A stretch of 17,446 nucleotides of DNA from the NCBI GenBank assembly GCA_037127655.1, contig JBAXXY010000046.1, forward strand, positions 1-17,446, given 5' to 3'. Shown one piece after another: positions 1 to 6,934 of this stretch (positions are counted from its first letter, which is position 1; the number at the start of each line of letters is the position of its first letter). The notes under the pieces were generated by a model. That model did no database searches and was not told where the DNA came from. It saw only the letters and a program-made list of their open reading frames with translations. This DNA is from GWF2-38-69 sp037127655 (GTDB lineage Bacteria; Verrucomicrobiota; Lentisphaeria; Victivallales; GWF2-38-69). Position numbers and translations under genes: made by a program.

Positions 1-399
1 ACCCCATATATTATATCAATAGGCAGTGGCATTATTATCATATTAGCAGAGTCAATTCTACCTGTTTCCTTAATAGCTGAATTGATAAATATAGGCACAC
101 TATTCGCTTTTCTTCTTGCTTCAGCAGGAATTTTTGCCCTTCGCATTAACAGACCTGACCTAGAAAGACCATTTAAATGCCCTATTCCATTTATTATTAT
201 GCCATTAGCCGTAATATGCTGTGCCTATCTAATGTACAAACTAGATCCTCTGACTTGGAAGTTCTTTATATATTGGACTATAGCTGGGCTAGTGATATAT
301 CTAATGTATGGTTATTGGAATAGCAGACTCCAAAGAGCTGAAAAATTAGGCGAGCTGAAAAACATTGTCCAGAGAATAAGAGACAGAGATAATAGCTAA
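1..399 (+). CDS. Amino-acid permease, APC superfamily (CAT/YfnA-like), C-terminal part
   Basis: This is the 3' end of an integral inner-membrane amino-acid transporter; the reading frame is open to the left edge, so the start lies outside the window. A TTG inside the frame at 82 is not a plausible start, because matching protein continues upstream of it (TPYIISIG...). About four hydrophobic segments are visible, then a charged cytoplasmic tail ending RIRDRDNS. The block NIGTLFAFLLASAG, followed by LRINRPDLERPFKCP, is the conserved late-helix region of cationic amino-acid transporter/YfnA-type permeases: an Asn-Ile-Gly-Thr helix, then Arg-Pro-Asp-Leu-x-Arg-Pro-Phe. The substrate cannot be read from this fragment. 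The gene converges on the GIN-domain gene with 16 bases between stop codons. Family assignment is firm; specificity is unknown. Confidence 0.88.
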   Translation, partial: TPYIISIGSGIIIILAESILPVSLIAELINIGTLFAFLLASAGIFALRINRPDLERPFKCPIPFIIMPLAVICCAYLMYKLDPLTWKFFIYWTIAGLVIYLMYGYWNSRLQRAEKLGELKNIVQRIRDRDNS

Positions 400-415
400 A
401 GAACTGGTAGCGGGA

Positions 416-1279
416 TTAGAGGATATTTATTTTACCCATTCCCGCTTTGTGCTTAATATCTATTTTCGGGCTCCCATAAACATCAACAGAGCCAAGCCCA
501 TTCATATTAACAGTAAGTTTCTTGGTATTTATCGAAGCAGATCCGATATTATTCTTTGTTAAATCTGTCTGTTCAGCAAAAAAAGATGACGAATCATAAC
601 TGCCTACACTATTAAGAATCAAAGTCTGAGTCTTTGCTTTTCCACTAATAGAGGCTTTTCCAACACTATTCATAACCAAGTGAAAAGTATCGACATTTAG
701 CTGGGTTATTTCAAAATTTCCAACTCCGCTTAAATCTAGCGTTGCTTGTTTTATCAACGCAAAATCACTAAAATTTAAAACGACATGACCAACTCCGTTG
801 TTAATAATATTTAAAGTTGAAATGTCCAGCTTTTTAGAAGCTAAAGTCCCTACTCCATTATTTATTATTGTCAGATTATCAGTCTTGAAAGTGTCAATTG
901 ATATATTCCCAACCCCGTTTATCTCTAACTTATCCAGAGCGTTTAGTGTCAGCAGATAAGTCACATTACTATCATGGTTTAAAGATAGCAAACCTAAGAA
1001 TTTGTCAAAAACTGTCTGGTCTTCTATTTGTTCGCAGTTAAGAGCAAGAGAGCTTCCTTCCTGGCTAATGGAAACACTATCAATTACATCCTGGCTGCTT
1101 GCTTGAATAGTAATTGAATTTTTATCTCCCTGTGTAATATATAAATCCCCTGCTCCGCTAATGGAAATAAATGTAATATTCCCCAGTTCGGTTGTACTTG
1201 ATACATCTTCGGCAAAAGAAGAAACGCTTATCAAGGAGAATGTTAACAATATAGAAACAGTAAATAATAGTCTTTTCAT
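416..1279 (-). CDS. Secreted GIN-domain (DUF2807-type) beta-helix protein
   Basis: A 287-residue exported protein of unknown function. Residues 1-23 are a Sec signal peptide (Lys-Arg, a hydrophobic stretch, then SSFA before EDVSS). The mature part resembles the head GIN domain family (DUF2807, described as a putative autotransporter adhesin head). It starts with ISGAGDLYITQGD and continues with a ladder of N/S-[GSN]-[VILM]-G motifs (NGVG, NGVG, NGVG, SGVG, NSVG, NSVG, NNIG, NGLG, AGMG) spaced about 17-23 residues apart, as expected for successive coils of a right-handed beta-helix. No autotransporter barrel, lipobox or membrane anchor follows, so it is probably periplasmic or released. It starts 6 bases after the valS stop and has no clear Shine-Dalgarno sequence, so it is probably read through from valS. 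The fold is fairly sure; the role is unknown. Confidence 0.8.
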   Translation of the reverse strand: MKRLLFTVSILLTFSLISVSSFAEDVSSTTELGNITFISISGAGDLYITQGDKNSITIQASSQDVIDSVSISQEGSSLALNCEQIEDQTVFDKFLGLLSLNHDSNVTYLLTLNALDKLEINGVGNISIDTFKTDNLTIINNGVGTLASKKLDISTLNIINNGVGHVVLNFSDFALIKQATLDLSGVGNFEITQLNVDTFHLVMNSVGKASISGKAKTQTLILNSVGSYDSSSFFAEQTDLTKNNIGSASINTKKLTVNMNGLGSVDVYGSPKIDIKHKAGMGKINIL

Positions 1280-1285
1280 AGGAAT

Positions 1286-3952
1286 TTAGGCATTAAATAT
1301 TTTTAGTGTATCACAAACAGAAATAAGTTTTGATTCAAGTTCTGACAAATGTTCTCTGGCGCTAGCCACAACTTCCGCAGAAGCTCCTTCTACGAATTTC
1401 GAATTGGAAAGTTTAGCTTTCGAGCCAACAATCCAACCTTCCAATTCCTTTTTCTGCTTATTTAATTTTATGACTTCAGATGAAATATCTACAGCATCTT
1501 TCAATGGCAGATAAAGAGTTCCAAAGGAAAGAATGCTTGACGGAACAGGCCCTTCGGAGGAGTTATTGCTGTTTATAGAAATACTTTCAGCATTAAGCAT
1601 CGCTTTTATTACTTGTTCCTGTGAACTAATAAAGTCAGCAATAATCTTATTATCTGTCTTTAAATTAAAGATTAACTTCTTAGCAGGAGGAATGTTATAC
1701 ATAGCTCTCATATTTCTTCCGGCTTTTATGAGTTCAAACTTCGATTCAACTATAGAAATCAATGCTTTATCTTCAATAGCTTTACCTACTGATAAACTTT
1801 CTAAAATTGATGGAAAAGAAGCAAACATTATAGTTTTTTCTGAAGTTATAAAACCCATGAAGTGAGCTAATTCTTCAGTCAAAAATGGCATAAATGGGTG
1901 CAAAAGCTTGAGAATATTAAATAGCACGAAATCCAGAACAGAAAGCGTTATACCTTTTTCTTCGCCGCAACCATATATTCTGCTCTTGGAAGATTCTATA
2001 TACCAGTCGCAGAATTCATTCCATACGAAGTTATATAGTTCGTGAGTAGCTGATTGGAAATTAAATTTTTCAAGATTTGTGTTAACTGAATGAATGACGG
2101 TATTTAACCTAAAAATAATCCATTTGTCATCTCCGCTCAACTTTGATAAATCAATATTGTCAAGATTGTTGAAACTTTGCGTTGTATCTCCGTGCATCTG
2201 TCTAAACCTACAAGCATTCCAGATTTTATTTGCAAAATTTCTTCCAAGTTCACACTTATCATTGCTATATCGTATATCAATACCAACAGGCGCTATATAA
2301 ATGATTGAAAATCTCAGCGCATCAGCGCCGTAATTAGCAATAACTTCCAAAGGATCAGGCGAGTTACCTAGAGATTTACTTAATTTTCTTCCTTGAGAAT
2401 CTCTGATAATGCTAGTGAAGTAAACATTACTGAAAGGAATTATTCCTTTAAATTCTAATCCTGCCATAATCATTCTGGCGACCCAGAAAAATATTATATC
2501 TGGGCCAGTCACAAGGTCACTTGTAGGATAGAAATACTCTTGTTCTTGAGTTTTTTCAGGCCATCCCATAATTGAGAACGGCCACAACCATGAACTAAAC
2601 CATGTGTCAAGCACATCTTCATCCTGATTCCATTTGCCGGGTTTCGCAGGTTCTTCCATTCCGACATAGAGTTCTCCTGTTTCAGCATTAGTCCAAGCAG
2701 GAATTCTGTGCCCCCACCATATCTGACGACTTATACACCAGTCCTGAATGTTCTCCATCCAATTAAAATAAACTTTTGACCATCTATCAGGGTAAAATTT
2801 TATTTCTCTTGAACGAACAGCCTCAACAGCGGGTTTCGCCAACTCTTTCATATTTACGAACCATTGCTCACTGACCCTAGGCTCAACTGGAACATCTCCT
2901 CTCTCTGAGTATCCGACATTATGTTTATGATTTTCTATCTTGACTAAGAGCTGCTGTTCTTCCATCATAGATAAAATCTTTTTTCTGCAGGCAAAACGGT
3001 CAAGTCCAGTAAAATCCTTCCCTGCTTTTTCATTCATCGAGGCGTCATCATTCATAATATTAAGGATTTCCAAACCATGTTTTTTCCCTACTATAAAGTC
3101 ATTGGGATCGTGGGCTGGAGTAATTTTGAGACATCCTGTACCAAAAACTGGATCAGCAAGGTCGTCAGCAATAATAGGGATTTTTCTCCCTGTGAGCGGC
3201 AAATCTACCATTTTCCCAACAAGATGTTTATATCTCTCATCATTCGGATTAACTGCTAAAGCAGTATCACCAAGCATAGTTTCAGGCCTTGTAGTGGCTA
3301 TTTCCATATAACCCGAACCGTCACTGAGCGGATATTTAAAATGATAGAATGACCCGTTAACTTCCTTATGAATTACTTCCTCATCAGAAAGGGCCGTTCT
3401 GGAAACAGGGCACCAATTAATCATCCGAACACCTTTATAGATGTATCCTTTATTATAAAGCTCTACAAAAACTCTCTTTACGGCATTACTTAAGCCTTCA
3501 TCAAGCGTAAATCTTTCACGGTCCCAATCGCAGGAACATCCAAGTTTCTTGAGCTGTTCAATGATAGTACCGCCGTATTCTTTTTTCCATTCCCAGACTC
3601 TTTCTATGAACTTTTCTCTACCTAAATCCCGTCTAGATTTGCCCTCTTTTTCCCTTAACATCTTTTCAACACGGCTTTCAGTAGCAATTCCGGCATGATC
3701 AGTGCCCGGAAACCAGCATACTGAATAACCCTGCATTCTTCTCCATCTAATAAGGATGTCTTGCAAAGTATTATTTAGAACATGCCCTAAAGTTAGAATA
3801 CCGGTAACATTAGGAGGCGGAATAACTATTGAATATGGTTTTTTAGTCTTATCTACTATGCCTTTGAAGTATCCTCTTTCTTTCCATATAGAAAACCATT
3901 TTGACTCGACATTAGCGCTTTCGTACGCCTTTGGAATAAGATTTGAACTCAT
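1286..3952 (-). CDS. valS: Valyl-tRNA synthetase
   Basis: Cytoplasmic class I synthetase that charges tRNA-Val with valine. Length (888 residues) is normal. Order of domains: an N-terminal Rossmann half with PPPNVTG and the HIGH-equivalent at residues 54-57, which reads T-L-G-H; a CP1 editing domain with TTRPETMLGDTA, which removes mischarged threonine in this family; PGTDHAGIAT and WCISRQIWWGHRIPAW core blocks; the KMSKS-equivalent KLSKS at 523-527; an anticodon-binding helical domain; and a C-terminal coiled-coil arm (about 820-885) typical of bacterial ValRS. The ATG at 3952 follows a weak GGA. A terminator-like hairpin lies only 33 bases upstream, between this gene and rpmB. The GIN-domain gene follows after 6 bases. 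The Thr in the first HIGH position is the only departure noticed. Identification is certain. Confidence 0.98.
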   Translation of the reverse strand: MSSNLIPKAYESANVESKWFSIWKERGYFKGIVDKTKKPYSIVIPPPNVTGILTLGHVLNNTLQDILIRWRRMQGYSVCWFPGTDHAGIATESRVEKMLREKEGKSRRDLGREKFIERVWEWKKEYGGTIIEQLKKLGCSCDWDRERFTLDEGLSNAVKRVFVELYNKGYIYKGVRMINWCPVSRTALSDEEVIHKEVNGSFYHFKYPLSDGSGYMEIATTRPETMLGDTALAVNPNDERYKHLVGKMVDLPLTGRKIPIIADDLADPVFGTGCLKITPAHDPNDFIVGKKHGLEILNIMNDDASMNEKAGKDFTGLDRFACRKKILSMMEEQQLLVKIENHKHNVGYSERGDVPVEPRVSEQWFVNMKELAKPAVEAVRSREIKFYPDRWSKVYFNWMENIQDWCISRQIWWGHRIPAWTNAETGELYVGMEEPAKPGKWNQDEDVLDTWFSSWLWPFSIMGWPEKTQEQEYFYPTSDLVTGPDIIFFWVARMIMAGLEFKGIIPFSNVYFTSIIRDSQGRKLSKSLGNSPDPLEVIANYGADALRFSIIYIAPVGIDIRYSNDKCELGRNFANKIWNACRFRQMHGDTTQSFNNLDNIDLSKLSGDDKWIIFRLNTVIHSVNTNLEKFNFQSATHELYNFVWNEFCDWYIESSKSRIYGCGEEKGITLSVLDFVLFNILKLLHPFMPFLTEELAHFMGFITSEKTIMFASFPSILESLSVGKAIEDKALISIVESKFELIKAGRNMRAMYNIPPAKKLIFNLKTDNKIIADFISSQEQVIKAMLNAESISINSNNSSEGPVPSSILSFGTLYLPLKDAVDISSEVIKLNKQKKELEGWIVGSKAKLSNSKFVEGASAEVVASAREHLSELESKLISVCDTLKIFNA

Positions 3953-3985
3953 TTTGTATTTCCGTGATTGAATAAAATTTTAGAT

Positions 3986-4016
3986 AAAAAAAGGCAGTCA
4001 GATTAAACCGACTGCC
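3986..4016 (-). terminator. Rho-independent terminator after rpmB
   Basis: Read on the minus strand, 4016-4008 (GGCAGTCGG) pairs with 4001-3993 (CTGACTGCC) as a 9-bp stem with one G-U pair. The loop is six bases. Seven U residues (3992-3986) follow directly. This is a textbook intrinsic terminator, 27 bases past the rpmB stop. Because valS starts only 33 bases further on, it may also act as a partial readthrough point or attenuator for valS. Confidence 0.88.
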
Positions 4017-4043
4017 CTGCTTTCAAAACAAAATATTACAGTT

Positions 4044-4271
4044 CTATGCTTTTTCAACTTTGCCTGAACGGATACAAGCAGTACAAACTTTTATTCTTTT
4101 GACATTTCCGTCAACTAAAGCTTTTGCTGCTTGTAGATTTGGCTTAAAAATTCTCTTGTTGCTTTTAACAACATGCATACCAATTCCACCCTTTTTCTTG
4201 GCAAGACCTTTTCTGATAATACTTCCGCCAACAACTTTTTTCTTTCCGCAGACATCACAAACTGTGCTCAT
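4044..4271 (-). CDS. rpmB: 50S ribosomal protein L28, four-cysteine form
   Basis: A 75-residue basic component of the large ribosomal subunit. It has the expected L28 pattern: short N-terminal CDVCGKKKVVGG, a K/R-rich centre with NKRIFKPNLQ (usual block R-x-F-x-P-N-[LI]-Q), then VKRIKVCTACIRSGK. Two CxxC pairs (C5/C8 and C63/C66) make this the zinc-ribbon (C+) form; many bacteria have lost these cysteines. The ATG at 4271 has a good AAGGAG about 6 bases upstream. It lies 45 bases downstream of tRNA-Lys on the same strand, and a strong terminator follows, so tRNA-Lys and rpmB may share the promoter ahead of the tRNA. No rpmG partner is next to it here. Confidence 0.96.
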   Translation of the reverse strand: MSTVCDVCGKKKVVGGSIIRKGLAKKKGGIGMHVVKSNKRIFKPNLQAAKALVDGNVKRIKVCTACIRSGKVEKA

Positions 4272-4316
4272 TTGAACTCCTTAAACCAAAAATACAAATA
4301 CAAAGTTAATTTAAAA

Positions 4317-4392
4317 TGGTGGGTTTGCTGGGACTCGAACCCAGGACCCCCTGATTAAAAGTCAGGTGCATCTACCACTGAGCTACAAACCC
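4317..4392 (-). tRNA. tRNA-Lys (anticodon TTT), CCA encoded
   Basis: Read on the minus strand, the 5' end is at 4392. Acceptor stem GGGTTTG (4392-4386) pairs perfectly with CAAACCC (4327-4321), followed by discriminator A (4320) and an encoded CCA (4319-4317). The anticodon stem CCTGA/TCAGG closes loop CTTTTAA, giving anticodon TTT at 4359-4357 (Lys). The T-arm is CTGGG-TTCGAGT-CCCAG and the variable loop has five bases. The D-arm is irregular: GCTC faces GATGC, so either T at 4370 is bulged or the stem keeps two Watson-Crick pairs with U-U and C-A mismatches. All other arms are perfect and total length is normal (76 with CCA), so this is very probably a working gene. Confidence 0.95.
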
Positions 4393-4409
4393 TTAAAAAC
4401 AGAGCCATT

Positions 4410-4437
4410 AAGATAGTAAAATTAAATAAGTAGTCAA
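4410..4437 (-). promoter_or_regulatory. Sigma70-type promoter for tRNA-Lys
   Basis: On the minus strand a -35 box TTGACT (4437-4432) and a -10 box TATCTT (4415-4410) are separated by 16 bases. The -10 box ends 17 bases before the mature tRNA 5' end (4392), leaving room for a leader of about 10 bases. Five of six and four of six bases match the consensus, and the position fits. It would also serve rpmB. Confidence 0.6.
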
Positions 4438-4466
4438 GCTGATAAGCAAAATATTTAGACTTTTTT

Positions 4467-4486
4467 CACAATACTATTATATTGTG
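4467..4486. other. AT-rich hairpin just past the gmk stop
   Basis: CACAATA (4467-4473) and TATTGTG (4480-4486) form a perfect 7-bp inverted repeat with a six-base loop, starting 1 base beyond the gmk stop codon. On the gmk (minus) strand it is followed by A residues and not by U residues, so it is not a standard intrinsic terminator. It could protect the gmk mRNA 3' end or slow transcription before the tRNA promoter. Its function is unproven. Confidence 0.4.
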
Positions 4487-4487
4487 T

Positions 4488-5120
4488 TTAAGAATTTAAG
4501 ACAAGGCCCCTGGTTTTGCTTCGAACTGAAGCAATAATTGACTTGAATTGAACTATGGCAGAGTGAACATCATAATTAACTATGCAATATTCATAATCGA
4601 CGAAATGTTTAATCTCTTCTTTGGCATTTAGAAGCCTCTTATTTAGTGATTCCTCCGATTCTGTGGCTCTGCCCCTGAGTCTTTTCTCTAAATCCTCAAA
4701 AGCTGGCGGCAGAATGAATATAAATTCAGCTGATTTACCTATTAGAGTATCTTTGGGGAAATTTTTCTTTATTTTCATTGCACCCTGTACATCTATATCT
4801 AGCAGAACATCTTTTCCCATCAAAAGGGAATCTTCGACCTCAGATTTCAAAGTCCCATAGAAATTTCCATGAACATTTGCGTACTCGACGAAAGCATCCT
4901 CATTTATTAGTGAATTAAATTTCTCAAGACTTACAAAAAAATAATCAACTCCATCAACTTCTCCCGGTCGAGGTTTTCTCGTCGTGCAGGAAACAGAGAA
5001 ATCTATATTTGAGTCCTCTGCTATTACAGGCTTGCATATAGTCGATTTCCCAGTTCCGCTCGCACCCGAAACAATTATCAGACTTCCTAATCTTTTGTAA
5101 TCAGAAAATTTAAAAGACAT
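4488..5120 (-). CDS. gmk: Guanylate kinase
   Basis: Cytoplasmic enzyme that converts GMP (or dGMP) plus ATP to GDP (or dGDP) plus ADP in purine nucleotide metabolism. Length (210 residues) is normal. The P-loop is G19-ASGTG-K25-ST. The GMP-binding region is intact: TTRKPRPGEVDGVDYFFVS, then NFYGTLKSEVEDSL, then DVLLDIDVQGAMKIKK. The lid-side block is FILPPAFEDLEKRLRGRA. The ATG at 5120 follows the lipoprotein stop by two bases; an AGGAG lies about 14 bases upstream inside that gene, so translational coupling is likely. Transcription order is phosphoesterase, lipoprotein, gmk, then tRNA-Lys. Identification is certain. Confidence 0.98.
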   Translation of the reverse strand: MSFKFSDYKRLGSLIIVSGASGTGKSTICKPVIAEDSNIDFSVSCTTRKPRPGEVDGVDYFFVSLEKFNSLINEDAFVEYANVHGNFYGTLKSEVEDSLLMGKDVLLDIDVQGAMKIKKNFPKDTLIGKSAEFIFILPPAFEDLEKRLRGRATESEESLNKRLLNAKEEIKHFVDYEYCIVNYDVHSAIVQFKSIIASVRSKTRGLVLNS

Positions 5121-5122
5121 AA

Positions 5123-5527
5123 CTATTGCTCAACTCCTGTTGTATCATAAGCAGTGGCAGCCTTATCACTGAACTGCCAGTTCTTGTGGATATAGTTTCT
5201 ATAGAAAACTCTTCCCCACCCAATTAGAACTCCATTATCAAAAACTAAAGGAGTACATTCTTCTTCGTTCCTTGCACAATCTGCCCAATCCCAATCAGTA
5301 TAGTAGAACCAAAGATTAGGTTTGTTATATTTTTCATCAACAAGAGGTTCACCCATAACGGCCAAGACCTGCTTTTTGGTCATGCCAAGTTTTAGTTTTT
5401 TAATATTTTCAAAGTTCTGCTGCCTCTCTACAAATCCAGGGTCATATCTATCAAGGAACGAGCAGGAGGTAAAGACAAAGCAAAAAGACAACAAAAACAG
5501 AATAAAAGAAATTTTATATTTACACAT
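5123..5527 (-). CDS. Small BamE/SmpA-like lipoprotein
   Basis: A 134-residue predicted lipoprotein. Residues 1-21 form a hydrophobic signal peptide, followed by lipobox-like F-T-S-C with the lipidated Cys at 22. The mature part has the SmpA/OmlA (BamE-like) signature: ENIKKLKLGMTKKQVLAVMGEP, where KxGMTxxQVxxxxGxP marks the first helix-turn of that fold, followed by WFYYTDWDWADCARNEEEC and FDNGVLIGWGRVFY strands. Two cysteines in DCARNEEEC could form a disulfide in the periplasm. BamE itself is part of the outer-membrane beta-barrel assembly machine; whether this protein is BamE or another member of the superfamily cannot be decided here. It lies 15 bases after the phosphoesterase gene and 2 bases before gmk, so it is within an operon. 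Confidence 0.72.
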   Translation of the reverse strand: MCKYKISFILFLLSFCFVFTSCSFLDRYDPGFVERQQNFENIKKLKLGMTKKQVLAVMGEPLVDEKYNKPNLWFYYTDWDWADCARNEEECTPLVFDNGVLIGWGRVFYRNYIHKNWQFSDKAATAYDTTGVEQ

Positions 5528-5542
5528 CAGATTAACCTAAAG

Positions 5543-6352
5543 TTATTCAACACTGATTTTATTATATTTGAAGAGATCACTCTTTTCATCATATTCTATT
5601 AAAGCAAAGCATTTATTTGCCGTAGCAGACCCAATTATAATTTCTCCGCGTCCTCGGTTGTCTATTCTTGCAGTCGGCCAGTGAACATGCCCGCACAAAG
5701 CAAGATCTATATCTTTATTTTGCAAACTTTTTAGTACATTCCTTTCATTCCATAGTTTATGCCTGCACCTCAAAAAAGGATGTTCTTCTATAAGGGGGTA
5801 GTGTTCTATTAGGATTTTTGGCTTATTTTGCTTTTGTTTGGCCCAATCCAGTATAAAAGACTGGTTCTTCTTGCTCATAACAGCCGTAGATACAAAAAGA
5901 TTAGTTGGTTTACAAACATTCACAAGGCAAAAATCAATATTTTTCAGTACGAAAGATACGGGAAGTTCTTTCAAGTCAAATCTACCTCTATTAAGAGAAA
6001 AAAATGCTTTACTCAAAGATTCATAACAAGTTTTGTCATTTACATAATAATCATGATTGCCAGGAACATAGAGTAAATCGAAATTCTTATTCTGAACTAA
6101 AGGGTCAAGAATTTTTAGAGATGTTTCAAACTCAGCCTTATCTCCGCTTGTTGTCAAATCTCCAGTGCAAATAACTACATCAGGTGATATTTCTATAATC
6201 TTCTTGACTATCTTCTCTAGATATTCCTGCTTATGCTTGTGCTTCCTTATATAGAAATGATTAACCAGGCCTACAGCCCTTTTGTCAAATAGGGCATTCC
6301 AGCTTGAGGGATGCTCGAATGAGTGAGAGTCTGAAAAAACAGCTATTTTCAT
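5543..6352 (-). CDS. Calcineurin-like metallophosphoesterase
   Basis: A 269-residue cytoplasmic protein (no signal peptide) of the calcineurin-like phosphoesterase family. All five metal and active-site motifs are present in order: D8-S-H10, G64-D65, G98-N-H-D101, H184 in LIEHYP, and G221-H-V-H224. Such proteins bind two metal ions and cleave phosphomono- or phosphodiesters; relatives include the CpdA/Icc cyclic-nucleotide phosphodiesterases, but the substrate of this one cannot be inferred. The segment around residues 111-170, between the third and fourth motifs, has no recognisable domain. The start at 6352 is the first ATG and places D8 where it usually lies; an AAGGAT lies about 14 bases upstream. 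It is first in a run with the lipoprotein and gmk, and a terminator hairpin sits just ahead of it. Confidence 0.9.
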   Translation of the reverse strand: MKIAVFSDSHSFEHPSSWNALFDKRAVGLVNHFYIRKHKHKQEYLEKIVKKIIEISPDVVICTGDLTTSGDKAEFETSLKILDPLVQNKNFDLLYVPGNHDYYVNDKTCYESLSKAFFSLNRGRFDLKELPVSFVLKNIDFCLVNVCKPTNLFVSTAVMSKKNQSFILDWAKQKQNKPKILIEHYPLIEEHPFLRCRHKLWNERNVLKSLQNKDIDLALCGHVHWPTARIDNRGRGEIIIGSATANKCFALIEYDEKSDLFKYNKISVE

Positions 6353-6372
6353 TAAAAACTGAAATCCTTAAT

Positions 6373-6399
6373 AAAAAAAGGCACCCAAGCGGATGCCTT
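6373..6399 (-). terminator. Rho-independent terminator after the STAS gene
   Basis: On the minus strand AAGGCATCC (6399-6391) pairs with GGGTGCCTT (6386-6378), a 9-bp stem with one U-G pair and a four-base loop. A U tract runs through 6379-6373. It lies 25 bases past the STAS gene stop and only 20 bases before the phosphoesterase start codon, so it may allow partial readthrough into that gene. Confidence 0.85.
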
Positions 6400-6424
6400 A
6401 AAATTTTCATAATTTAAGAATTCA

Positions 6425-6757
6425 TTAGAATTTCTTAATAGCAGCGTCAATAGAATCCTGAAGATCAAAGATTGAAGAGAATCCACTAATGTCGAAAACT
6501 TTCTTTACGCTTTCATTAGGACAAGCAAGAATCATTTTCCCGCCTTTTGACTTTATTTCTTTTGCACCAACAAGCAAAGCTCTGAGACCTGCGCTGCTTA
6601 TGTATGCGAGTTCAGAAAGATTTACAATCAGTTTTGAACTATCTTCTTTAATAGCTGAAATAAGAGCCTTTTCAAAAGCAGGAGCTGCACCTGCATCAAG
6701 ACGACCTTCAACTCTTAAACATGTAATTCCATTTTTCTTTTCATTAAAAACTTCCAT
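6425..6757 (-). CDS. STAS-domain anti-sigma factor antagonist
   Basis: A 110-residue single STAS-domain protein of the SpoIIAA/RsbV type. In such systems the unphosphorylated protein binds a kinase-type anti-sigma factor and frees its partner, and phosphorylation reverses this. Visible features: an N-terminal strand pair with VEGRLDAGAAPAFE, then LIVNLSELAYISSAGLRALL. By alignment with SpoIIAA (D57-S58), the phosphorylatable residue is S55 of S-S-A-G-L-R. The C-terminal part GGKMILACPNESVKKVFDISGF is also typical. The ATG at 6757 has AAGGAG 9 bases upstream (6772-6767). A terminator follows, so the gene may be monocistronic. No anti-sigma kinase, phosphatase or sigma factor is in the window, so its target is unknown. 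Confidence 0.92.
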   Translation of the reverse strand: MEVFNEKKNGITCLRVEGRLDAGAAPAFEKALISAIKEDSSKLIVNLSELAYISSAGLRALLVGAKEIKSKGGKMILACPNESVKKVFDISGFSSIFDLQDSIDAAIKKF

Positions 6758-6934
6758 TATCCTATTCTCCTTGGTGTTAAATTAAGAATCAGTTGTTATT
6801 TATAAGTCTAGTAGCTTTCATAGAATTAGTCCAAATTTTATAACTAAAAATCATAAAATAAATATTTTTTTCTCAATATATTAAGTTATTTTAAGAAATT
6901 TGAATTCTCATAATGCCATAACAAAGGGACAAAA
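6758..6934. other. Divergent intergenic region, STAS gene / dut
   Basis: A 177-base, very AT-rich gap between two divergent genes, which must hold both promoters. Only the STAS Shine-Dalgarno (6772-6767) and an AAAGGGA ahead of dut (about 6923-6929) are clear. Candidate -10 boxes occur (CATAAT at 6909-6914 on the plus strand; TTATAAAT near 6800 on the minus strand), but none has a good -35 partner at normal spacing. No hairpin or repeat was seen. Confidence 0.5.

Noticed and set aside
409..448. Inverted repeat AGCGGGA/TCCCGCT followed by TTT at the end of the permease gene
   Set aside because: The 7-bp stem closes a 24-base loop, has only three T residues after it, and lies partly in the GIN gene. 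Too weak to call a terminator.
2940..3311. Plus-strand 123-codon open frame within valS
   Set aside because: Antisense to the conserved ValRS editing domain; no recognisable protein features.
3953..4043. T-box riboswitch upstream of valS
   Set aside because: The gap is under 100 bases, with one hairpin and no specifier-loop or T-box (TGGN) antiterminator structure recognised.
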